Below, in pieces: positions 59,999 through 64,000 of a DNA stretch of 64,000 bases. Each line of letters starts with the position of its first letter. Within the stretch, counting starts at the first letter, position 1. The notes beneath the pieces were generated by a model, which made no database searches, was not told where the DNA came from, and saw only the letters and a list, made by a program, of their open reading frames with translations. Position numbers and translations under genes: made by a program. This stretch comes from Escallonia rubra (lineage: Eukaryota > Streptophyta > Magnoliopsida > Escalloniales > Escalloniaceae): contig JAVXUO010000331.1 of NCBI GenBank assembly GCA_033065855.1, forward strand, positions 1-64,000, read 5' to 3'.

Positions 59999-62900
59999 GT
60001 CGGTTTTCCTCCCCGCTCAAACTTGTGTTGCGAATCTGCTCGTCTTTAATTTCACTTTTTTGCCTGCTTTCGAAGCCCTTTGCGCTTTTTATCTAGGGAT
60101 TTGGTGCCGTACTATGATATATTAATTGTTTTCTAATCCAGTTTCGAGTTTGATCAAACTTGTGCTAGCTGTTCCACCGTATTGATTCACCCGTGGAAGG
60201 AGCGTATCAGCGTATCAGCTATTCTTTTAAGAGCTGATTTATTTAAGCATTTTTTTTAGAGCAATGCATAAGCTAATTGATGAATTCAGTATTTTAAACA
60301 GGCATTTAGCCTTTTTACTGGTATGGCGCATATAATATTCGTTGTTCACCATGCCCTACGCAAGGCTTGAGGATTACTTTTTTTTGTTTTACTTGCGTGG
60401 CTTAGATACCTAGTACCCACGTATCTGGCTAGTGGTCGGAGTGGATGGCCATGAGTCATTAGAGCACACATTTCATTGTCCTTCACGTTACCCTTCGATT
60501 GGATGTATACCCGTCAGAAACTTTTGTTATTAGCGATTCGCACCTTTGTTCAAGCTTTTAGTTTTAAGATTACTAAATGAGTTGATGTGATTAAAAGAAG
60601 AAGGGATAAAGGAGATGGAGAGTTATAAGATACTAACGACGACCTTCAATTATTTGGGATCGTTGATTTTGGACCTATAATATTTTGTTAACGATATCCA
60701 AGTGGCAAAGGTTTTGTATTTTATTACACAAAGTTGCTAGTCTCGCCGGAGAACTTGAGGCACCAGACTTCACCAAAATAAAAAAAGAAAACTTCTCTAT
60801 CACAACTTGTTGAAACGAAAAGAGCACCCTATCATATTGTAGGCACTGCCGTAGGGCAGGGTAGGAAACGCAAGGCCTACGCCCATGCAAACTCTTGGAA
60901 AAGTTTAGGGTATTAATAGAAAAAAGCTTTATGCATATCACATTGATCCAACAAAGCTTGTCCTTTATATTTCTTGCTTCTACTTTTCATGTGCCTCCAA
61001 CACAACATTAGGAAGAATTTTTTTTACTAAAGTTGGCCTTCTGCACTTCAATGTTAAATCTTGTAGGGCCAAATGCACTTCATTTTAACATATCAGTGAA
61101 CCGCATTCTTTCAAGCTCTTTCGATTTTCACTTTAGTGTTCTGCCTTATTTTTCGTTCCTTTGGTGTTATACTTAATTGCATTACTTGTATTGATCACAT
61201 TACGCCTTATATACTTAATTGCATTACTTGTGTTGATCACATTACGCCTTATATATCTTGGATATTTTGACCAAGTTCATCCGTATTTTACCGGGAATAT
61301 GGCGCATGTAGATCTTTGATGAGGCAAATAGCAATTGATTATGGCTCTTGGTTGCTTCATTATAATGATTGTGGGACGTTAAATTATAAGATTAATGTGT
61401 ATGTCCTCATTGTGCCCCTGACCTCCCAACCGGTTGTCGTACTATGAAAATTGCATTCCGCATGAGATGAACTAGTTTGATTTTAGTTGTCTCGATTACT
61501 CCAGAAGGTGCACCTTTGGACGTTGTAGTTATTCTCATAAGGGAAGTTAAGGATCTTGTTAGAGTGCTTTGTTGTTCACACTTGAGGAAGATACCAAGTC
61601 AGACAGTTACGGAGAAATCGAGATCCCATAAGAAACTCTGGCCATAATGAACCCCTCGGAAGAGATACATGCCATAGTAAACCCTTTAGTCAAAGTACTA
61701 AAGGTTTATTAAACTCTAATACTTGGAGGAGTTCAAAGCTTTTAGATAAACAAGGTTGCCCTTAAGCCTCGTGAAGTCCTCCACAAATGTATCAAAGAAC
61801 ATGTGGCTTACCTCGGTTAAGATTAATACAGTTGCACAATATCCAAAACCAGATGAAATTTTCAAAAGGAGACCATTTTACAAACTCTTAGACATACAAC
61901 ATCGAACTTGTAGAACGTGGGCCATCAATTCTCCTGCAAAGGACAAGGTTTATTTTTTTAACAATTGTAGGTGCAAATTGTTTTTCACCAACCAACTATG
62001 GTTGTGTTTGCTTTATTAACAACACAGGTAAGCGTAATTGCTTTGCGAATGCAACGATGTTATAAAAGGCTAAGCACCAACTAGAAGAGAATGAGTGCTT
62101 GATGAACTTCAGATCTTAGAGAATAAAGGTCAATCGAGATGTGAGGAACAACACACGTCTCTTAACAATCAGTTTTATTGTTTATGGCGAGGGTGCCAAC
62201 CTTCAATTTGACATCTTTGAGAACGTCAATCACATTGGCAAGCTTAATAAACAAGAAAACTTCCATTTCTATTGAAGTAAACACTGAGAGTAACAAGGGG
62301 GTGAACCCCGAGTTTTTTTAACATTTCTAACCAAATAATGGGTGAAATGTGAATTTATCGTCCCCGCCACATGAGGATGAGTTTTATTTGCTTAGAACCC
62401 TGATTTGGCGGCCATGTTACTTAAAGATTTTGTAGTTTTTGCTTTTTGTAAATTTCTCCTGCACTCATTTTTGGTGATTTACTACGGTCTTTAACAACGT
62501 GATTTACTTCCATTTTAAATAGGTTTTTGCAAAGATCCTTTAGGCTTACTAATTTTACTTGTTTCCCGTATGGTTTGTCCTCCTATTTGGCTTACCCTCC
62601 ATATAGCTAATCTTAACTAAGAAATTGATTTCGGCTTTCTAAATGTGTATGGCTAATCTTAAGCCTTTGAAATGTGTATACACGTTAAAAAGCCTAGTGC
62701 TAGTTTAAACTTTAGAAACTTGAACCTACTTGAATCGTTCAAATCTAAAACAAAAGATGTAGCGCAGTTTGTCTAGGGAATTCACTTGTGATGTCAACTT
62801 GTGGATTTCTTTGGAATATTGTTGATAAAAGATTGACCTCATTATTTTCTATATTCATGGTGGCATCTTGGGATAGTTTTCCATTTTCTTACTTGTCTAG
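59999..62900. other. Presumed first intron of the FLC-like gene, or intergenic DNA
   Basis: No recognisable MADS exon 2. A 42-bp tandem duplication (TATACTTAATTGCATTACTT) lies at 61168-61251. Open frames such as 61756-62019 show no motif. Confidence 0.4.
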
Positions 62901-62949
62901 GAGGACGTAGGTACCTATCTAATTCGATATAATTGATATAGGTTCTTTC

Positions 62950-63990
62950 CTATATGTATCTGACTCCCTTCTTATGATGGTTACAGTAGGGGTCATTTTG
63001 TTTTTTCCTATGTACGTTTGGTTTAGGGCTTCCCTTGTGATACCCGACGTGATTTATGACTCTTATGATTGTGGTCCTTTACCCTTTCGTGGCGTTTGTT
63101 TGTCAAATAGACTTCACTTCTTGATTCTCTTTTCATGGGACCTTTTGTCATATTGGGATTTCTTCCTTATTCATTTTAAGGGCTTGGGATTCCTTATGTA
63201 TTCTTGTTATGAATCCGGTCTACATGCAATTTGCCTAGGATTATCCTTGTGTTCCCCTTTTAAAATTAACCATATGCTTTCATTTTATCTAGGGTTCTCT
63301 GTAATACCCCTCACATTGTGTCTGTCTTGTGTTTCGCCAACATCTATCCCATTGCATTTTCAGTATCATCTGCATGCATCTTTGTCTAGGAGAGTTGTAG
63401 TGAGTGTTAGTGTGGTTCCTATCTTACGACAGTTATGAGATTGTTCATTTGTTTTTGCTATGCATCCACCCATTGCTTTGGCAGTTTCCTTTGCGCGCAC
63501 TTTTGTCTTGGGCCTCTCTGTGTTTCCCCTTTTATGATAGTCATGATAGTTTATTGGGTTCTTGCGGCCTTGCCATTGATCTGGCCGATTGCATTGTATC
63601 CTCTGCATGCACCCTTGCCAGAGCTCCTTGTGATTTTTCTCTCCTATAACAGTCATGATAATGACTTTATTTTTGGGATCTATGTTTTGTCAGTTAGCCA
63701 ACCTATTGCATATTTAGTATCCTCTGCATGCAATTTTGTTTGAGGGTTTCTTGTGATTCCGTCTCGTACTTTTGTTTGGTCATTCATCTAGTGCATTCCG
63801 CTATTTATATCATCACATGCATTTTGTTATAGTTTCCTCAGATTTCTTGTGCGTGACAGTTATGGTTGTCATCATACAGCCTATTGCATCCTATCTATGA
63901 TTTTTCTTTTGTGATCTGACTCACAATGAGATGTCTCAGGGCTTTCCCTTTTGATGTCATGCACATGTTTAAGAACCTTTCACATGACTT
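62950..63990 (+). repeat. Decayed tandem array with a ~90-150-bp period
   Basis: The phrase CTGCATGCA (or CTACATGCA, CACATGCA) followed by a TTTGT-rich stretch recurs near 63222, 63370, 63606, 63721 and 63810, with a diverged GCGCGCAC copy near 63495. Each copy is followed by TTGTGATT or TATGATAGTCATGAT-like sequence and preceded by CCTATTGCAT. The long frames here (62974-63438) arise from the repeat. It runs off the right edge. Confidence 0.55.
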
Positions 63991-64000
63991 CAGTGGTTCT

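Noticed and set aside
60137..60190. Possible MADS exon 2 reading SLIKLV after an AG
   Set aside because: Meets a stop after about a dozen codons and lacks the following RYQ-like motif; the match is too short.
62974..63438. 154-codon frame with many hydrophobic residues
   Set aside because: Falls in a degenerate tandem array; hydrophobicity follows from T-rich DNA; no start context or domain.
1..64000. CRISPR arrays, operons, tRNA or rRNA genes
   Set aside because: Direct repeats present are transposon ends, microsatellites or duplications; no cloverleaf or rRNA sequence was recognised by eye on either strand.

Overview
This window is nuclear DNA of a flowering plant, most likely a eudicot. 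The evidence is spliced genes with GT-AG introns, an SBP-domain gene carrying a miR156 target site, plant-type MIKC MADS-box genes, and a dense set of plant transposons (L1-type LINEs, hAT, MULE and PIF/Harbinger-like elements, MITEs). I cannot name the species. Nothing is bacterial or viral, and I see no CRISPR array, tRNA or rRNA.

Layout, left to right. (1) 3-6775, +: the 3' part of the gene for the DNA primase large subunit (14 coding exons; the start lies left of the window). (2) 7.6-17.5 kb: transposon-rich DNA with a 5'-truncated LINE nested in a MITE-like element, a second LINE fragment and more MITE-like elements. (3) 17.6-21.4 kb, +: a SQUAMOSA promoter-binding-like (SPL13/SPL16-type) gene with a 5' leader intron, three coding exons and a near-perfect miR156 site. 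(4) 22331-22654, +: a small intronless gene of unknown function. (5) 22.7-38.3 kb: a long gene-free stretch with a hAT-type element (24663-25231), a PIF/Harbinger-like element holding a captured RING E3 ligase fragment (27229-28190), a non-autonomous retroposon (28605-29885) and a strong hairpin (35796-35852). (6) 38360-45661, +: a complete eight-exon SEPALLATA3-type MADS-box gene. (7) 45.7-59.5 kb: transposons again, with a retroposon with 19-bp target duplications, a second hAT copy, two triplet-cored MITE-like elements, a MULE with about 140-bp terminal repeats, a Pack-MULE carrying a broken TIM23-like copy, and a GC-rich tandem-repeat region that may be a large LTR. (8) 59811-59998, +: the MADS-domain exon of an FLC-like gene; its other exons are not recognised before the window ends. 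(9) 60-64 kb: presumed long intron or intergenic DNA, ending in a decayed tandem array.

How the genes relate: three of the real genes are flowering regulators on the same strand. The SPL is under miR156 age control, the SEP3 product is the bridging partner of floral MADS tetramers, and FLC-like genes repress flowering. Adjacent SEP and FLC genes are the expected remnant of an ancient MADS tandem duplication. The primase gene is housekeeping and unrelated. The most distinctive features beyond the genes are two separate gene-capture transposons, several elements with readable target site duplications, and a set of MITE-like elements with triplet-repeat cores. I found no clearly new molecular system.
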